A DNA stretch of 64,000 nt, taken from Alcaligenes faecalis (GTDB lineage Bacteria; Pseudomonadota; Gammaproteobacteria; Burkholderiales; Burkholderiaceae_B). The stretch covers positions 496,001 through 560,000 of the forward strand of contig NZ_CP168006.1 of assembly GCF_041521385.1 (NCBI RefSeq), given 5' to 3'. Of the stretch, positions 37,191 to 46,514 are shown piece after piece (within the stretch, counting starts at the first letter, position 1; every line of letters starts with the position of its first letter). The notes below the pieces were generated by a model. The model had not been told where the DNA came from. It saw only the letters and a list, made by a program, of their open reading frames with translations, and did no database searches. Position numbers and translations under genes: made by a program.

Positions 37191-38066
37191 TTATTCCCCG
37201 TAATTGTAACTATTCACGTGCGTAATGCGAGCGACGTCTTGTTCACCCAAGCCCAAGCGATGGGCTGCACGATAGGTTTGCTGGGCCGCATGAGCCACCG
37301 GCATGCTGGTATGACTGACACTGGCCAGCTCCGCCACCGTATTCAAGTCCTTTAACATGGTATCCACCGACGCCTTTACTTGATTGTCGCGCTGCGTCAT
37401 GCGCGGCACGAACAATTGCAGCAGAACCGAATCAGCCCAACCACCTCGCAACGCTTCACTGATTTTAGACGCCTCCACGCCATTATCATTGGCCAGACTC
37501 AAGGCCTCGGCAATAGCGGTCAAGGTCGTAGCCACAATGGTCTGATTGCATAATTTTGTTACTTGGCCAGCCCCAACCGCCCCCATCAAGGTGACGCACT
37601 GCGAATACGCCGCCAGCACGGGGCGTACCCGATCCAACTGCGCCGCTGCTCCACCCACCATGATGGCCAAAGTGCCTTGTTCCGCTCCGCCGACTCCCCC
37701 CGAGACAGGAGCATCCAGCCAATCCGCCCCGCAACGCTGCTGCAGTTGAACTGCCATCTCGCGCGTAGCCTGAGGTGAAATCGAGGAATGGTCCACTACA
37801 ATCTGCAAGGCTCCCTGCACAGTGGCCAGGCCCTGCTCGCCCAGAACGGTATCGTGCACCGCTTGGGCATCGAATACACACAAGAACACGGCCTCGCATT
37901 GCTCGGCCATCTGTGCCGGGGTATCGCACCAGCGGGCACCCGCTTCAATCAAGGTCTGCGCCTTATCCTTTGAGCGGTTCCAGATACGAACCTGATGGCC
38001 AGCATTCAGCAAACGGCGCACCATCGGTTGTCCCATACGGCCCAAACCACAAAAACCAATATTCAT
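37191..38066 (-). CDS. NAD(P)-dependent beta-hydroxyacid dehydrogenase (3-hydroxyisobutyrate/tartronate semialdehyde type)
   Basis: The 291-residue protein has the dinucleotide motif GFCGLGRMGQPMVRRLLNAGHQVRIWNRS at the N-terminus. The family substrate motif DAPVSGGVGGAEQGTLAIMVGG is near residue 120, and the catalytic lysine block GAVGAGQVTKLCNQTIVA near 165. Such enzymes act on 3-hydroxyisobutyrate, tartronate semialdehyde or related acids; the substrate is not evident here. ATG 38066 is chosen because AAGGA lies 6 nt upstream; the frame extends to 38093. Confidence 0.88.
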   Translation of the reverse strand: MNIGFCGLGRMGQPMVRRLLNAGHQVRIWNRSKDKAQTLIEAGARWCDTPAQMAEQCEAVFLCVFDAQAVHDTVLGEQGLATVQGALQIVVDHSSISPQATREMAVQLQQRCGADWLDAPVSGGVGGAEQGTLAIMVGGAAAQLDRVRPVLAAYSQCVTLMGAVGAGQVTKLCNQTIVATTLTAIAEALSLANDNGVEASKISEALRGGWADSVLLQLFVPRMTQRDNQVKASVDTMLKDLNTVAELASVSHTSMPVAHAAQQTYRAAHRLGLGEQDVARITHVNSYNYGE

Positions 38067-38116
38067 GTCTCGTCCTTTACGCCCCCACCACAATGGATCT
38101 GGCTGAAACGGGGCAA

Positions 38117-38141
38117 GAAAAACCCGCCTGTCCGGCGGGTG
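38117..38141 (-). terminator. Intrinsic terminator after maleylacetoacetate isomerase gene
   Basis: ACCCGCC (38122-38128) pairs with GGCGGGT (38134-38140). On the minus strand it is followed by UUUUU. Confidence 0.8.
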
Positions 38142-38183
38142 GGTTCTGGTCGGCCCAAACCCGGGCCGCCTTCATGCTGATGC

Positions 38184-38831
38184 TCAAGCTGCGTCGGGCT
38201 GACGGTCGGGAGCGGCTTCCTGGAAAGCGGACAGCTCAAGGCATTTTTCTTCGACGGCCAGCAGGCGGGGAAATGCGCTCAGATCGATTTCAAAGCGACG
38301 CGCATTGAACATCTGGGGAATCAGGCAAATTTCAGCAATACCGGGGGTATCACCGAAGATAAAGGGATGGTCCTTTTTGCCATGACGTTGTACCAGGGCC
38401 TCCAGACCCTCCAGCCCTACCGTGACCCAATGGCGGTACCACTGGTTGCGGGCGTCTTCCTCGGCATGCAGCTCGTTTTTCAAATACTGAAGCACACGCA
38501 GATTGTTCAGCGGATGAATATCGCAGGCCACGGTTTGAGCCATGGAACGTGCCCAGGCCCGCTCTGCCGAAGCTTTGGGCAGCAAAGGCAGCTCGGGATA
38601 GCGTTCGTCCAGATACTCCAAAATGGCCAGGGATTGCGTGATGATCAGACCATCATCGTCCAAGGCTGGCAGCAACTGCACGGGGTTGATCTGCACATAA
38701 TCCGGCTGATGCTGCTGACCGCCATCTTTAAGCAGATGCACAGGCTTGATCTGGTAATCCAGACCCTTGAGGTTCAGACCAATCCGCACCCGGTAAGCGG
38801 CGGAACTGCGAAAGTAGCTATACAGAATCAT
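38184..38831 (-). CDS. maiA: Maleylacetoacetate isomerase / zeta-class glutathione S-transferase
   Basis: MaiA isomerises maleylacetoacetate to fumarylacetoacetate with glutathione in Tyr/Phe (homogentisate) or gentisate breakdown. The 215-residue protein begins MILYSYFRSSAAYRVRIGLNLKGL, with the SSAAYRVRI motif that binds glutathione in zeta GSTs. It continues with NPVQLLPALDDDG, ITQSLAILEYLDE, CDIHPLNNLRVLQYL and TPGIAEICLIPQMFNARRF. No other catabolic gene of the pathway is adjacent, so it may be a stand-alone GST. Confidence 0.9.
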   Translation of the reverse strand: MILYSYFRSSAAYRVRIGLNLKGLDYQIKPVHLLKDGGQQHQPDYVQINPVQLLPALDDDGLIITQSLAILEYLDERYPELPLLPKASAERAWARSMAQTVACDIHPLNNLRVLQYLKNELHAEEDARNQWYRHWVTVGLEGLEALVQRHGKKDHPFIFGDTPGIAEICLIPQMFNARRFEIDLSAFPRLLAVEEKCLELSAFQEAAPDRQPDAA

Positions 38832-38864
38832 CTTGTCTCCTGTCCACCCTGCAAAAATCGTTTT

Positions 38865-39836
38865 TTATTTGTTCAGGCTTTCAATTTTGCGCGACAACTC
38901 TCGAGGCAGCGGGAAGGCAATATTTTCTTCCACCCCATCCAGGGCCCGCACTTTGCCTACGCCCAGTTCCTGCAAACGCTGAATCACCTGATTGACCAGA
39001 ACTTCCGGTGCCGATGCGCCCGCTGTCACGCCCACACGCTTCTTACCCACCAGCCAGGCCGGATCAATCATTTCCGGTTTATCCAGCAGATAAGCTTCCG
39101 CGCCCTTGCGTTCAGCCACTTCGCGCAAACGATTGGAGTTTGAGCTGTTGGTACTGCCCACTACCAGGACCAGATCGCACTGTGGAGCCATGATCTTGAC
39201 CGCATCCTGACGGTTCTGGGTGGCGTAACAGATGTCGCTTTTCTTGGGTTCCACGATGTTGGGGAAACGCTCGCGCAAGGCCTGGGCCACGACAGCCGCA
39301 TCATCTACGGACAAGGTAGTTTGCGTCACGAAGGCCAGCTTGTCGGGATCAGCCACTTTCAGGTTGGCGACGTCCTCGGGCGTTTCCACCAGGTACATGC
39401 CGCCGTCGGCCTGTCCCAAGGTGCCCTCGACCTCAGGGTGACCGACGTGACCAATCATGATGATTTCCCGGCCTTCGGTGCGCATGCGGGAGACCTCGAT
39501 ATGCACTTTGGTCACCAGCGGGCAGGTGGCGTCAAAGACTTTCAGGCCACGTTTTTCGGCATCGTCACGCACCTGACGCGAGACGCCGTGAGCCGAGAAA
39601 ATCACGATTGCCCCCGAAGGCGCTTCATCCAACTCTTTAATAAAGATCGCCCCTTTGTTGCGCAGGTCTTCGACCACGTAACGGTTATGGACGATTTCAT
39701 GGCGCACGTAGATCGGTGCACCGTGCAATTCCAAGGCGCGTTCGACAATATCAATTGCGCGGTCAACCCCAGCACAGAATCCACGGGGCTGGGCCAGAAC
39801 AACCTCAGCGTTCTGAACGGGAGTAGCTTGACTCAT
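38865..39836 (-). CDS. ispH: 4-hydroxy-3-methylbut-2-enyl diphosphate reductase
   Basis: IspH makes IPP and DMAPP in the last step of the MEP isoprenoid pathway, using a [4Fe-4S] cluster. The 323-residue protein has the three cluster cysteines C21 ([12 protein letters not shown]), C105 ([12 protein letters not shown]) and C203 ([11 protein letters not shown]). The conserved IFSAHGVS and [13 protein letters not shown] segments are present. The ATG at 39836 overlaps the slpA stop as TAATG, a common ispH-slpA coupling. Confidence 0.97.
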   Translation of the reverse strand: MSQATPVQNAEVVLAQPRGFCAGVDRAIDIVERALELHGAPIYVRHEIVHNRYVVEDLRNKGAIFIKELDEAPSGAIVIFSAHGVSRQVRDDAEKRGLKVFDATCPLVTKVHIEVSRMRTEGREIIMIGHVGHPEVEGTLGQADGGMYLVETPEDVANLKVADPDKLAFVTQTTLSVDDAAVVAQALRERFPNIVEPKKSDICYATQNRQDAVKIMAPQCDLVLVVGSTNSSNSNRLREVAERKGAEAYLLDKPEMIDPAWLVGKKRVGVTAGASAPEVLVNQVIQRLQELGVGKVRALDGVEENIAFPLPRELSRKIESLNK

Positions 39837-40312
39837 TAAAGAATCCCCAAAATATGAACATCCAGGCGCAAAGCCACGCCAGCCAAAGGATGGTTGAAAT
39901 CGAACAAGGCCGTCTTGTCGTCGATTTCCTTGAGCACACCCGAATAGCGGCTGCCATTAGGCGCAGCAAACTCCACCATATCACCGGGCACGAACTCCAC
40001 CCCCTCAGCAGCATTGCTGGCCAGCATTTCACGAGTGATGCGCTGCAAAAGATCCGGGTTACGGGCGCCGTAAGCATCTTCAGGGGTGATGTCGAGCTGA
40101 AAGCGCTCGTCTTCACGGCGACCCAGCAACTTCTCTTCCATGCCGGGGGCCCACTGGCCATTGCCCAACTGCAAGGTCGCCGGGCGGCCCGTAAAGGTAT
40201 CCGCAAACACAGAGCCTGCCGCCGGGCCACTGGCCAGCTCTATACGATAGTGCAAAGTCAGGTAGGAATCCTGACGGACAATTCCAAGCTCGGAACTAGC
40301 AGAGTTACTCAC
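39836..40312 (-). CDS. slpA: FKBP-type peptidyl-prolyl isomerase SlpA
   Basis: The 158-residue protein is a SlyD/SlpA-type FKBP with an inserted flap domain: [25 protein letters not shown], then [40 protein letters not shown]. The terminal [21 protein letters not shown] closes the fold. It lacks the His-rich tail of SlyD. It accelerates proline isomerisation in the cytoplasm and ribosome association is known for E. coli SlpA. It is coupled to ispH and divergent from radC. Confidence 0.92.
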   Translation of the reverse strand: MSNSASSELGIVRQDSYLTLHYRIELASGPAAGSVFADTFTGRPATLQLGNGQWAPGMEEKLLGRREDERFQLDITPEDAYGARNPDLLQRITREMLASNAAEGVEFVPGDMVEFAAPNGSRYSGVLKEIDDKTALFDFNHPLAGVALRLDVHILGIL

Positions 40313-40361
40313 GATCGCTCACTATAGAAAATCATTCAATTACCGCATTTTAGCGTTTCTT

Positions 40362-41033
40362 ATGGCCACATCCACTTTACGCCGCCAAGGGCCCCGTGAG
40401 CGCATGTTGGCGCACGGTCCTGCCTGTCTGAGCACCCCGGAACTGCTGGGCATTGTCCTGCGCACCGGTACACGCGAGCGCAATGCTGTCGAGCTGGGCC
40501 AGATGTTGCTGGACCATTTTAACGGACTCAAAGGATTATTATCGGCCGATGCGTCGGCCCTGCGCCAACTGGACGGAATCGGCCCGGCCAAATGCGCGGA
40601 ACTGTTGGTTATCCGGGAACTGCAACGGCGCTGTGCCCTGGAGTCCCTGAGCGGATTGCCAGTCCTGAACCAGGCGGACAAAGTGCGCGAATACTGTCTG
40701 GCCCATATCGGACACCTGCCCGTAGAGCACTGCCTGGCCCTGTTTCTGGACAATCAGTTACGCCTGATCTGTGCCGAGGAAATCAGCCGGGGCACCGTGA
40801 ATCAGGCCTCGGTCTACCCACGGGAGATCTTGCGCGCTGCCCTGCGTCACCATAGCTGCGCCATTATTCTGGCGCACAATCACCCCTCTGGCGCAGCCTA
40901 TCCCAGTGCATCTGATATCCGGCTGACCCGACACATACGCCAGGCATTGGCATTAGTAGATATACGTTTGTTGGACCATATTATTGTCACACCCAGCCAG
41001 ACCGTCTCCATGGCCGAACGCGGGGATCTGTAG
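40362..41033 (+). CDS. radC: RadC family JAB-domain protein
   Basis: The 223-residue protein has an N-terminal helix-hairpin-helix-like region (RERMLAHGPACLSTPELLGIVLRTGTRERNAVELG and LRQLDGIGPAKCAEL). The C-terminal JAMM/MPN+ domain carries the metal motif AHNHPSG at 171-177, with D185 in PSASD. RadC proteins were once linked to DNA repair, but function is unresolved. The gene looks intact. Confidence 0.93.
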   Translation: MATSTLRRQGPRERMLAHGPACLSTPELLGIVLRTGTRERNAVELGQMLLDHFNGLKGLLSADASALRQLDGIGPAKCAELLVIRELQRRCALESLSGLPVLNQADKVREYCLAHIGHLPVEHCLALFLDNQLRLICAEEISRGTVNQASVYPREILRAALRHHSCAIILAHNHPSGAAYPSASDIRLTRHIRQALALVDIRLLDHIIVTPSQTVSMAERGDL

Positions 41034-41117
41034 CCGGTATTCACGTCCTCAAGAGGCACACATCACCGCTCAGGCCTGCTCGTGTTGCTCCTGTGCCGCG
41101 CTTTGACGGAGTTTTCT

Positions 41118-41145
41118 TTGAAAAGTGGCAGCTCGATGCTAAAAT
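41118..41145 (+). promoter_or_regulatory. Putative promoter of rpmE2
   Basis: TTGAAA (41118-41123) and TAAAAT (41140-41145) are 16 nt apart. The predicted start lies about 200 nt before the rpmE2 ATG, giving a long leader. Confidence 0.6.
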
Positions 41146-41191
41146 CTCAGGCTTCATCGGATACGTGGCAAAAAGTCTTTAGGCATTATTC

Positions 41192-41222
41192 AATCGGGCA
41201 GGATGTAAACCCCTACCCGATT
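41192..41222 (+). other. Hairpin in the long rpmE2 leader
   Basis: AATCGGGCAGG (41192-41202) pairs with CCTACCCGATT (41212-41222) with a single mismatch and a 9-nt loop. It is followed by an A-run, not a U-run, so it is not a terminator. The gap 41,034-41,351 holds no gene that I can support. Confidence 0.5.
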
Positions 41223-41351
41223 AAAAAAACAGCCCTCTAGCTTTTTAGTGCCGGTACTTACAAGAAAAATTGAAAATCTGCCCTGCGCAGCTTTATTTTT
41301 TGTAAATACGTGCCTTGCTGGCGGTCCTTATTTGTCAAAACAGGAATCATC

Positions 41352-41618
41352 ATGAAAGAAGGCATTCACCCAGAATACCGTGACGTGGTGTTTCTGGACC
41401 TGCAAACGGGCAACTCCTTTATCACCCGTTCCACTGTCCAGACTCGCGAAACCACCGAAAAAGACGGTCAGACCTACCCGCTGTTCAAGTGTGACGTGAC
41501 GTCCGAGTCGCACCCCTTCTACACGGGCGCTCAAACCCGTATCGTGGAAACTGGCCGCGTTGAAAAATTCCGCGCCCGTTTTGCCCGTACGGCTGGTACC
41601 GTCAAGAAAGGCGAATAA
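41352..41618 (+). CDS. rpmE2: 50S ribosomal protein L31 type B (zinc-independent)
   Basis: The 88-residue protein begins [30 protein letters not shown] and has [15 protein letters not shown], the type B L31 pattern. It has only one cysteine, so the zinc-binding CxxC of type A L31 is absent; such paralogues replace the zinc form when zinc is scarce. ATG 41352 with AGGA 6 nt upstream is chosen over the longer frame from 41310. A strong terminator follows. Confidence 0.95.
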   Translation: MKEGIHPEYRDVVFLDLQTGNSFITRSTVQTRETTEKDGQTYPLFKCDVTSESHPFYTGAQTRIVETGRVEKFRARFARTAGTVKKGE

Positions 41619-41648
41619 GCTCTCTTTCTCGACATACCGCGTTAAGCG

Positions 41649-41678
41649 CAAAAAAGGCAGCTTCGGCTGCCTTTTTTT
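41649..41678 (+). terminator. Intrinsic terminator of rpmE2
   Basis: AAGGCAGC, TTCG tetraloop, GCTGCCTT, then a run of T. Confidence 0.92.
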
Positions 41679-41689
41679 ATCCACTGGGC

Positions 41690-41774
41690 CACCCCAAGGC
41701 TTGGCGCCCCCGGTAAAAAGCCCCCTCGGAGGGGGCAGCAAGCCGAAGGCACAGCGTAGAGGTCTTTTTTTACT
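41690..41774. repeat. GC-rich palindromic intergenic element
   Basis: Within the gap between rpmE2 and the next gene, GCCCCCT and AGGGGGC form a perfect inverted repeat around CGG (41720-41736). It is flanked by CCCCAAGGCTTGGCGCCCCC and by AGCAAGCCGAAGG and a T-run at 41764-41770. The arrangement resembles dispersed palindromic elements common between genes in Burkholderiales. Only one copy is in the window, so the repeat status is inferred. Confidence 0.4.
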
Positions 41775-41845
41775 GCACATTTCCCGGCCAAGGCGCCCCC
41801 TTTGCATTAAGATAGGGCGAATCAACCGACTGTTTTACCCTAGAC

Positions 41846-43606
41846 GTGTCATCTAGCCTCATACCCACCTCCACCCCTGCTCGCCTGACCGCCACCGCTG
41901 CCGTCAAACTTCCCCGACTGGTCCTGCTTGTTGTGGGAACAATTTACATTCTTGCGGGGCTGTTTTTCCGTGACCCATGGAAAGCAGACGATGTCATCGG
42001 GCTTGCAACCATGCTGACCGCCTTGTCTGATCCCAGCGGTCAGGCCTTGCTATTGCCGCAGGTAGGCGATCTGGCGCATGCCCAGGACGGGCCACTCATC
42101 ACCTGGCTGGGGACGCTGTTCATTACCCTGTTTGCGCCGCTGCTCAAACTTTTCACCTCCGAACTGAATGCCAATATTGTGGCCTCCCGCCTACCTAACC
42201 TGCTGTGGTTCGGCATGCTGGCCGCTTCGGTCTGGCACAGCGCCTACTGGCTGGCCCGTCGTCCCGAAGCCCAGCCGTTACGCCTGCCCTTTGGCGGGGA
42301 GCCCTCGCCCACCGCTTATGGACGCATGATTGCCGACGCCACTTTGCTGCTGACAGTGGCCACGGTCGGCATCATCTGGCGCATGCACGAAACCTCGGAA
42401 GTGCCGGCCATCATCGCTTTTCAGGCACTGGCCTTGTACAGTCTGGTGCGCATGTTCGACCGCCCTGCCTCGGGCGCGATCATGCTGGGCCTGTCTTTGG
42501 GTGCCTGCTTTCTGACCCGCGGCTGGCTGGGTGCGGGCCCCATCATGCTGGCCACTGCGCTGTGTTTCATTCCGCGCGGCCCCTTGCGCCAGCACAGCCA
42601 ATGGCTGGCTCTGAGCGCCGTGCTGACCCTGGCCATCATCATGGCCTGGTGGATTCCGGCCAAGCGAGTCAGCGTGTACTGGACCGAACAATGGCGTCTG
42701 TGGCATCTGGCTGCCTGGGGCTGGGCTGGTTTCAAGGAACAACTGAATAATCTGCGCGACTTGCTGTGGTTCCTCTGGCCTATCTGGCCTTTGGCGCTGC
42801 TGGCGCTGTGGCAATGGCGCAGTTGGTTCAAGGCTCCGCATATTTATGTACCCGCCATCAGCTTTCTGGTCCCGCTCATCAGCCTATTATTCATGCGCGA
42901 TGCCTTCGAGCCCGAATACGCCTTGCTGGTTGTACCTTGCGCTATCCTCGCTGCTTTCTCTTTGCCCACCTTGCGTCGTGGCGTCATCAATACGCTGGAC
43001 TGGTTTGCCATCATGTGTTTCTCGCTGACGGCGGCAACCGTATGGCTGGGCTGGTTTGCTCAGCAAACCGGATGGCCACGCCAGATTTCGCACAACATTG
43101 CCCGCCAGACGCAAGGCTATGACACCTTTATCTCCTGGCCGGTCATGATTATTGCCGTGCTCGGTACCGTCGCCTGGGTCGCGCTGGTGCGCTGGCGCTT
43201 GTCCTCCAACCCTCCTGGGCTGTTGCGTGGCACAGTCTTGTCTGCTGGCGGCCTGATTACCACTTGGCTCTTGCTGGTGACTTTATGGATGCCTTCGCTG
43301 GACTATGTACGTAGTTACCGCGATGTGTCCGGCGAACTGTCTGCCGCCCTGCACACGCACAAGCAGCCCGGCGAATGCCTGCGCTCCTGGGGGCTGGGTT
43401 CAGGGCAACGGGCCTCCTTCCTGGTGTTCAACGACATCAATATCAATTTTGATAACCGCTGCTCTTTGGTACTGGAACAGTTTTCCCTGCGTGACCTGAA
43501 AGATGGCAAGGCCCCCATTCCCGACAATGCGGTCCAGCTCTGGCAAGGTAAACGCGGACCAGATCGCCACGAGGCTTTCCGTTTGCTGCGAGTCCAAGCT
43601 CAGTAA
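41846..43606 (+). CDS. ArnT/PMT-like membrane glycosyltransferase
   Basis: The 586-residue protein has ten or more transmembrane helices and a C-terminal periplasmic domain of about 90 residues. Near the N-terminus, after the first helix, it reads FFRDPWKADDVIGLATM, which resembles the first periplasmic loop with catalytic acidic residues of ArnT/PMT-type (GT39/GT83) enzymes. These move sugars from polyprenyl phosphate to lipid A or proteins. MHETSEVPAIIAFQALALYSLVRMF and FLTRGWLGAGPIMLATAL also fit. The start is GTG at 41846; no good ribosome site is visible and no ATG lies nearby. The acceptor is unknown. A MATE pump gene follows after 9 nt. Confidence 0.75.
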   Translation: MSSSLIPTSTPARLTATAAVKLPRLVLLVVGTIYILAGLFFRDPWKADDVIGLATMLTALSDPSGQALLLPQVGDLAHAQDGPLITWLGTLFITLFAPLLKLFTSELNANIVASRLPNLLWFGMLAASVWHSAYWLARRPEAQPLRLPFGGEPSPTAYGRMIADATLLLTVATVGIIWRMHETSEVPAIIAFQALALYSLVRMFDRPASGAIMLGLSLGACFLTRGWLGAGPIMLATALCFIPRGPLRQHSQWLALSAVLTLAIIMAWWIPAKRVSVYWTEQWRLWHLAAWGWAGFKEQLNNLRDLLWFLWPIWPLALLALWQWRSWFKAPHIYVPAISFLVPLISLLFMRDAFEPEYALLVVPCAILAAFSLPTLRRGVINTLDWFAIMCFSLTAATVWLGWFAQQTGWPRQISHNIARQTQGYDTFISWPVMIIAVLGTVAWVALVRWRLSSNPPGLLRGTVLSAGGLITTWLLLVTLWMPSLDYVRSYRDVSGELSAALHTHKQPGECLRSWGLGSGQRASFLVFNDININFDNRCSLVLEQFSLRDLKDGKAPIPDNAVQLWQGKRGPDRHEAFRLLRVQAQ

Positions 43607-43615
43607 GTTTCAATC

Positions 43616-45037
43616 ATGTCCTCCGTGTTTCATCACAACTGGAAAGGCCAGGCAGGCCAGATCCTGCGTCAGGCCTGGCCTGTGCTGGTTGGCTCCTGGG
43701 CGGGTATCGCCTTTGGCGTTCTGGATACCGTTATGGTCGGTCACAGCAGTGCGATCGATCTGCAGGCCATGGGCCTGGGCGTATCCATTTACATCACCGT
43801 TTTTATTGGCTTGATGGGTGTCATCCACGCCCTGATCCCTATCATTGCGCAGCAATTTGGCGCGCGCCGCCTGACAGAAGTGGGCCGCTGGTGGGGGCAA
43901 GGCGTCTGGCTGGCCCTTTTACTGACCTTGATCGGGACCCTGGCGCTGGCCTTTCCCAATCTATGGTTACGCTGGTCGGGCGATCTAAGCCTTGAAGTAC
44001 ACGACCGCGTGACCTGGTATTTGCGCAGCCTGATTTTGGCTCTGCCCGCCGCTCTGGTATTCCGAACGATTTACTGCCTGGGCACGGCAACGTCCCGCCC
44101 CAAGGCCGTCATGCTGATCAACCTGTTCAGCGTGGCCTTCAAGGCCCTGTTCAACTGGGTGCTGATTTTCGGGAAATTTGGGCTGCCTGCCATGGGGGCT
44201 GTCGGTTCAGGTCTGGCCACTACTCTGGTTTCCTGGCTGATGCTGGCGGCAGGCCTATGGTTACTGCGTACCGACCGCTACTACAAACCTTTCACGCTGC
44301 GACTGGGACTGCCTAACTGGGCGGCCCAAAAAGAACTGCTGCGTCTGGGGCTGCCTATGGGCGGCTCCTACCTGATCGAGATCTGCGCCTTCAGCTTTAT
44401 GGCCTTGCTGGTTGCTCGTGAAGGAGTCTTTGCCTCGGGCGCACACCAGATCATGGCTAATCTGGCCGCCGTCTGCTTCATGGTGCCTATGGCCGTGGGT
44501 GTTGCCGCAGCTTCGGTCAGTGCACAAGCGATTGGTGCCAGGCAGTATCACCGCGCCCGTCAGGTGGGGATGGTCAGCCTGGGAATTGTGCTGGTGGGGG
44601 TGACGCTAACGACTACTTTGCTGGTGCTGCTGCGCCCGACGCTGGCCAATGCCTACACCGATGATGCCGATGTTGCACTGCGCGCATTGCTCTTACTGCA
44701 ACTGCTGCCCTTCTTTCATTTTTTCGATGCGTTCCAGTGCCTGATTTCCTATCTGTTGCGCGCCTATAAAGTGGCCTTCATCCCCATGCTGCTGCAATTC
44801 TTTGCCTTGAGCGTACTGGGTTTGGGTGGGGGGTGGTGGCTGGGTTTTGGGCCCGCTGCCGGATCGCTGGAAGGAGTGATTCAATGGCTGGCACCGGGTG
44901 CGCCGGTGGGTGCGGCCAGCTTGTGGACCATGTCCAGCTTGGGGCTGGGGGCTTCGGCCTTGCTGCTGCTGTTCTGGTACGTCCATATTTTGCACATCTA
45001 CAATCCGGCCAGGCGCAAGACGCAAGCGTCCCAATAA
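43616..45037 (+). CDS. MATE family multidrug/toxin exporter
   Basis: The 473-residue protein has twelve apparent transmembrane helices in two similar halves. LRQAWPVLVGSWAGIAFGVLDTVMVGHSSAIDLQAMGLG opens the first, and LLRLGLPMGGSYLIEICAFSFMALLVAREGVFASGAHQIMANLAA opens the second, both typical of NorM-type MATE pumps driven by Na+ or H+. It exports cationic drugs or metabolites; the true substrate is unknown. It follows the glycosyltransferase gene by 9 nt and is probably co-transcribed. Confidence 0.92.
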   Translation: MSSVFHHNWKGQAGQILRQAWPVLVGSWAGIAFGVLDTVMVGHSSAIDLQAMGLGVSIYITVFIGLMGVIHALIPIIAQQFGARRLTEVGRWWGQGVWLALLLTLIGTLALAFPNLWLRWSGDLSLEVHDRVTWYLRSLILALPAALVFRTIYCLGTATSRPKAVMLINLFSVAFKALFNWVLIFGKFGLPAMGAVGSGLATTLVSWLMLAAGLWLLRTDRYYKPFTLRLGLPNWAAQKELLRLGLPMGGSYLIEICAFSFMALLVAREGVFASGAHQIMANLAAVCFMVPMAVGVAAASVSAQAIGARQYHRARQVGMVSLGIVLVGVTLTTTLLVLLRPTLANAYTDDADVALRALLLLQLLPFFHFFDAFQCLISYLLRAYKVAFIPMLLQFFALSVLGLGGGWWLGFGPAAGSLEGVIQWLAPGAPVGAASLWTMSSLGLGASALLLLFWYVHILHIYNPARRKTQASQ

Positions 45038-45170
45038 GCAAGACCTCGGGCACTGGCAGTCACTCAGTCCAGGACAGATTCAGACGTCCAGTTGCTGACC
45101 GTCCTTTGCTCTTTGCTCAGCATCAAAAGCCCAAGATCAAAATACGGCAAACCGTCAAAGCGCAAACATA

Positions 45171-45210
45171 TAAAAAAACGGGACCCGTTCAATAACAGGT
45201 CCCATTTTCT
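45171..45210. terminator. Bidirectional terminator between the MATE gene and proV
   Basis: GGGACC (45180-45185) pairs with GGTCCC (45198-45203). A seven-A tract precedes it and TTTTCTTT follows, so both convergent transcripts can stop here. Confidence 0.8.
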
Positions 45211-45236
45211 TTATCGCCCTACCAAAACAAGAAAGG

Positions 45237-46514
45237 TCAGGCAGCAGGTTTACTGCCTTCAAGTGCTTCCACAATCTTGGCAGTATCATCCGGCGTCGAC
45301 TCTGCAGCCGCATCCGGCGATTCCTCCGCCGCATCAATCAACGGACTGACCAGATCCACGACCTTGCTGCGCGAGAGCAAGCCCAGGAACTCGTCGTTCT
45401 CGCCCGTCACGGCCAAAGGTTCGCTGCTACGCAGCAACTGCCCCAGGATTTCATCCAGACCCATGGTGGCGGGAACGGAACTCATCTCGTCCACAAAGCT
45501 GGAAATATCCCGTGCGCCTTGCTGCACCGCTTCCTGGGCACTGGAACGCATCAGGACGCCAGCCAGACGCTTGCCATCGAGCACAGGCGCATACCGCACG
45601 CCCCGCTCACTCAGACGCTCAAGCGCATGAACGGCGCGGGTACGCATGGTGAAGGTCAATGTCTTGCTGGAATCGCGCACCGCATGGGCAGCATTAAGCA
45701 CCTTACTGCGGTTCACATCCTGCAAGAAGGCCTGCACATAATCGCTGGCGGGCGATAGCAGAATGTCTTCAGGCGACCCCTCCTGGACCAGTTCACCATC
45801 TTTCAGGATGGCAATCCGGTTACCCAGACGCAGGGCCTCATCCAGATCATGCGTGATAAACACAATGGTCTTGTTCAGCCGGGCCTGCAGTTCCAGTAAC
45901 TGATCCTGCATTTCGCGTCGAATCAACGGGTCCAAGGCCGAGAAAGCCTCGTCCATCAACAGGATGTCCGCATCGGTGGCCAAGGCACGTGCCAGACCCA
46001 CACGTTGCTGCATACCGCCCGACAACTGATGAGGGTACTGATTTTCAAAGCCTTGCAGACCTACCTGCTCCAACCAGTAAGTAGCCTTCTCTTCACGAGC
46101 GGCGCGGCCCATGCCCTGCACTTGCAGGCCATAAGCCGCATTCTCCAGCACGGTACGATGCGGAAACAAGCCAAAACGCTGAAAGACCATGCTGATCTTT
46201 TGTTGACGGAACTGCATCAGCGCCTTGCCATCCAGGCTCATCACATCCACGTCATCGACCAGAATCTGCCCGGCAGTCGGTTCGATCAGACGGTTGAAGT
46301 GGCGGATCAGGGTGGATTTGCCCGAACCAGACAAACCCATGATGACGTAAATACTGCCATGCTCAATGGACAAGCTGATGTCACGCAGACCCAGCGTATG
46401 GCCACTCTTGGCCAGCAGCTCATCCTTACGAACCCCGTTGCGAGCCTCTTCCAGCCAGCGTTCGGGTTGAGAGCCAAAGATCTTGTAAATATTGCGAACG
46501 TCAATCTTGCTCAT
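45237..46514 (-). CDS. proV: Glycine betaine/proline ABC transporter ATP-binding protein ProV
   Basis: The 425-residue ATPase energises an osmoprotectant importer. It begins IDVRNIYKIFG and contains Walker A GLSGSGKST near 60, MVFQRFGLFPHRTVLENAAYGL, the signature LSGGMQQR and Walker B ILLMDEAFSALDP. A C-terminal pair of CBS domains (about 280-400) fits ProV and senses ionic strength in related transporters. It ends in an acidic Ala/Glu/Asp-rich tail. Its ATG overlaps the proW stop by 4 nt. It is last in proX-proW-proV, an order reversed relative to E. coli proVWX. Confidence 0.93.
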   Translation of the reverse strand: MSKIDVRNIYKIFGSQPERWLEEARNGVRKDELLAKSGHTLGLRDISLSIEHGSIYVIMGLSGSGKSTLIRHFNRLIEPTAGQILVDDVDVMSLDGKALMQFRQQKISMVFQRFGLFPHRTVLENAAYGLQVQGMGRAAREEKATYWLEQVGLQGFENQYPHQLSGGMQQRVGLARALATDADILLMDEAFSALDPLIRREMQDQLLELQARLNKTIVFITHDLDEALRLGNRIAILKDGELVQEGSPEDILLSPASDYVQAFLQDVNRSKVLNAAHAVRDSSKTLTFTMRTRAVHALERLSERGVRYAPVLDGKRLAGVLMRSSAQEAVQQGARDISSFVDEMSSVPATMGLDEILGQLLRSSEPLAVTGENDEFLGLLSRSKVVDLVSPLIDAAEESPDAAAESTPDDTAKIVEALEGSKPAA

